From positions 87,069,113-87,133,112 of the forward strand of contig NC_080672.1 of NCBI RefSeq assembly GCF_030247195.1: DNA of 64,000 nt, written 5' to 3'. This DNA is from Topomyia yanbarensis. Lineage: Eukaryota; Arthropoda; Insecta; Diptera; Culicidae. Both the position numbers and the translations under genes were made by a program. Numbering within the stretch: the stretch's first letter is position 1; each line of letters starts with the position of its first letter. Below are positions 60,919 through 64,000 of this stretch, in pieces. The notes under the pieces were generated by a model. That model ran no database searches. It worked only from the letters and a program-made list of their open reading frames with translations, and was not told where the DNA came from.

Positions 60919-62833
60919 CAGTGGCGTAGCCAGAAATTTGGTTTGGAGGGGGTTTTGATGAAAATCGCATTTTTTTTGAAAAAATGCTAAAATTTAATAT
61001 GAGTTTGATAAATTATTGAAAACTCTAAAACATAAGTAGTCTAACAGATGACATTCCAGTCTAAAAACAAGAAGGATCAACATGAAACAGTTTTCAAACC
61101 TCTATAGATTATTTTCTTGTATAATATGTCAATGAAGTCGAAAATTGCGATCTTTTAAAGTGCGATAAATGATCTAAAAAATTTTCAACGTTCAAGATCA
61201 CCTAATATAATAATCCTTGACTTTGAAGGTTTGACAACTTCGGGAAGTTATCAACATAAAACAGCGCCTGCTTTGATATAGAAATTTTAGTGATTAATTC
61301 TCATAGAGGTAATTATGGTGAATTAATTTTTCAAAAATATTAAGAGACATGGTGCCTTCAGCAAAGTTTTTGATAATGTCATTTCAAACAATTTTGTTGA
61401 AAACATGAAGGCTACATGAATTCAACATATAGGGATTTAAATGGACTGGGCCTGCTATATTTCTTCTTAGTGAATAAAAATTTAGGTGAAAACTATTTTT
61501 TTCTGCGCTACGGATAAAATTGTTTGAAACAATCATTGCGAGTTGAGAACACAAAACCTATAACTAAATTATGGATGGATGGAACTGAAACTTGCGTTTC
61601 GACTTCATCAGAATCCGACACTAACTTGGTGGGCGGACTAAGCTTGCGCCGAATTGATGCTAGCTCCTGAAAATGGAATCACTCTTTGTGTTTTTGAGTC
61701 CTTTTAATATCTGGGAATTATTTGTTTTATATCCAATTCCCTTATTTTTTTTGTAAGCTTCAAAGGCACCTTGAACGCAATGTGAATTTATTATTTAATT
61801 ACCGCAGAAGAGATTTATCAAATACAGTAATTTCAGAATAGCTTGTTGTAAAGGTTTTCTACTACTATATTTCGATACTCTGAATATGTGGGATATTTAT
61901 GTCTTTGACAAAGTTGTTTGAAATAGCACTTTCGAAAACTTTGCTGGAGACATTAAGTCTCGACCCAAACTTGGTTGAAGAGTAATTCTTGTCTATAATT
62001 ACTTCTAGGAGGATTAACCGTCAAAATTTTTCTATCAGCAGATGAACAGTTTTACGTTTTGAAATTCTTCAATGTTACTTAACATCGAAATTTGGCAGTT
62101 TCGAATGAATGTGATCGTGACCGTTAAAAATTTATCGAGCATTAATTTTACTTTTTTTTATTAGTCAACCTCACAACTTGCAGTACTAGAACGTAGTACA
62201 CAAAATTTTAGTACGCCATTCATTGCATCCTGCTAAGAGGCTATTCATATAGTTGATAATACAACAAAAATCCAATGCTCATAAAACCGATCCTGACCTG
62301 CTAGAGACAAAATTACATCAGCTTTCAACTAGTTTCTGAAATGTTATTCTTGTTGTAACCCATATTGAATTCTTGTCTAAACTCTACACAATCTAAAAAA
62401 ATACATTTTCAGCAAATGTTGAAATGTATGTAAGTTTTCGGTAAACAAGCTTATGTTTTATATGCAATCAACCTATTCAAATTTAGATTCCCATTCGAAA
62501 AATTGTCTCTAATCCATATTTTGAAGCATCTTTCCAAAAATGAGCTCATAATAATTCAGACAGTTATTTTATTTTACATTGAAGAAATTTGACAACTATG
62601 GGATTTTGGCTAAGAGATAAGTTACAAAATCCCCTTCCCATAATTTTCCAAAAGTTCTCATGACGCTCTAAACACAGTTATCAATGTAGTGATCAGAGAA
62701 TATTTTTCCAAAAATATTTTGTGGAATATTAAATTAAATTCGTCAGCATCAATTTTTTTTTCAATCCAATTAATTTTGGTTTGGGGGGGGGGGGGGGTTT
62801 AACCCCCAAAACCCCCCCCTGGCTACGCCACTG
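60919..62833. mobile_element. hAT-like non-autonomous element, 1,915 bp (family C)
   Basis: CAGTGGCGTAGCCAG at the left and CTGGCTACGCCACTG at the right are perfect 15-bp inverted repeats. AAGGCACC is duplicated exactly (60911-60918 and 62834-62841). The interior is AT-rich with no transposase. It includes a diverged half of the foldback family (about 61550-61670) and a 15-G run (62783-62797). Its terminal repeat differs at only 2 of 15 bases from the right terminus of family A. Confidence 0.95.
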
Positions 62834-62841
62834 AAGGCACC

Positions 62842-64000
62842 TCATCAACCCATACGGTTGGAGTCTCGTGTAGCATGCCCGAGAGCTGTACATTTCCCGA
62901 CTTATTTAGTAATGTCTAGCTAGTTTAATGTCGTTTAAATAAAGCTATATGCATGATTTGACTCTGGATTAGTCAGTAACTATGAAAATAGAACAAAGGA
63001 AAAATACCACAGACTGTAGACCATCTCCATCCATCGCTTAGCTACTTTCGATCCGAATTAGCTCAGCTGCGCAAACATCATGACCAATGGTTTGCCATTT
63101 CGCCCGAAAATCGCTCGATCTTCACTGTCTAGCTGTCACAGCGAGTTTTAAAATCTCGGAAAAGATTATGTATCACATTACCCTACCATCAGCTACCTCC
63201 AGGCATCCTTTGTTGCCCGAAACCGATGATGGGAACCGGTGAACTACTTTTTCCTAGTACCACCAGTTCGTACTAGCGACGACTGTTTTCTTGGCGTCCT
63301 CGAGCTCGCAAAGATGCAGGCATCAAAACGGGGCATGCTTTTATTTTATTTTTTAATTTCTCTACCAATTCTCGTGTCCTCCAGAGTCAGATAAACTCGC
63401 GCGCTCTCATCCGATTGCAATTCGCGCAATTCGAACTGGTTCGCAGAAATTGCATCGCAGTGCAGTTAGTGTGAGAGCTGCTTGTCAGCCGGCCCAGTTG
63501 CCTGGCTGTGCATAACACGGTTTCTCCCGGGCGAACGATGCAGATGATGGCGGTGATGATGATGGTGTGAAAATATTTTCACACCATTCCATTCCGTCCC
63601 TCCAACGCCATTCTGCCCTACTACCGGAGGGGGCTGAGATTTGTTCAGCTGTACGGGATATTTACAATAATAATAAGTGTATTTCCTTGTAGTTAAGTAG
63701 CAGAAATTGACTCTAAATTGATTTAAATGATATTTTTATGCCTTATTTTGCACCTTTAGAAAAAAAAACAAAGACAGCGAGGTGGCTGCAGACGACAGTA
63801 GAGCTGGAGCAATGCGTTGAACGGTATGGTTTGTGTTGCGGAAACGGCGACACTGGTGCCGTGGTATAAACAAACATATAGGACTGTGGCAGACTCTCTA
63901 GCGAAACGGTACCGCACACCCGATATGGAAGTTGTGCACATGTTAAATTCATACACCTATCTCTATGTATTCGGATGTTTTGTGCGATGTTTATAAACGG
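62842..64000. other. Right end of window: possible promoter-like DNA, no gene called
   Basis: 63380-63560 is rich in GC and CG (for example CTCGCGCGCTCTC) and contains a CAGTTAGTGTGAG initiator-like stretch near 63460. This could be the 5' end of a gene continuing beyond the window. The ATG at 63538 opens only a ten-codon frame. Nothing firmer can be said. Confidence 0.3.

Overview
The window is animal genomic DNA from what looks like a culicine mosquito. It is AT-rich and spliced, with GT-AG introns, and is saturated with transposon relics. Several interspersed repeats resemble ones I associate with Aedes/Culex genomes, and the transposase relics resemble mosquito DD37E mariners. The species is inferred, since no search could be run.

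Only one host gene is well supported. It lies on the + strand and encodes a PDZ-domain scaffold-like protein in three exons: 17103-19042, 35546-36606 and 49742-49911. All three junctions agree in phase, and the joined reading frame is 1,056 codons plus a stop. Exon 1 carries one PDZ domain, a proline-rich SH3-ligand-like stretch and five spaced Y-E-N motifs. Introns of 16.5 kb and 13.1 kb separate the exons and are filled with mobile DNA.

Region by region. 1-620: 3' end of a dead BEL/Pao retrotransposon. 659-905: a 247-bp MITE with a perfect 8-bp target duplication. 1225-2165: fragment of an I-like LINE. 2.2-8.7 kb: mostly unassigned, with one foldback element. 8.9-12.9 kb: a nest in which a DD37E mariner relic is split by a copy of the 250-bp MITE, which is itself split by a 3-kb long-inverted-repeat element holding a decayed transposase. 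13.1-14.26 kb: tandem repeats around a 217-bp ATT microsatellite. 14.9-16.6 kb: an R1-like LINE relic and a second mariner relic, just upstream of the host gene. Intron 1 (19.0-35.5 kb): repeat arrays, a hAT-like element containing a tRNA-derived SINE, a 5'-truncated LINE, a culicine-type repeat, and a third 250-bp MITE copy split by a TA-flanked element. Intron 2 (36.6-49.7 kb), antisense: a broken but still intron-containing fragment of a phospholipase D gene. It is split by a nearly complete 6.65-kb I-type LINE with a 14-bp target duplication, and that LINE is itself split by a TTAA-flanked element. The whole block sits between matching ends of a further repeat family. 50-64 kb: foldback elements, MITEs, an RTE-like relic, tandem repeats and a 1.9-kb hAT-like element.

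I see no evidence for a new multi-gene system. The most informative content is nested insertions whose empty sites can be read elsewhere in the same window, and a gene fragment trapped among mobile elements.
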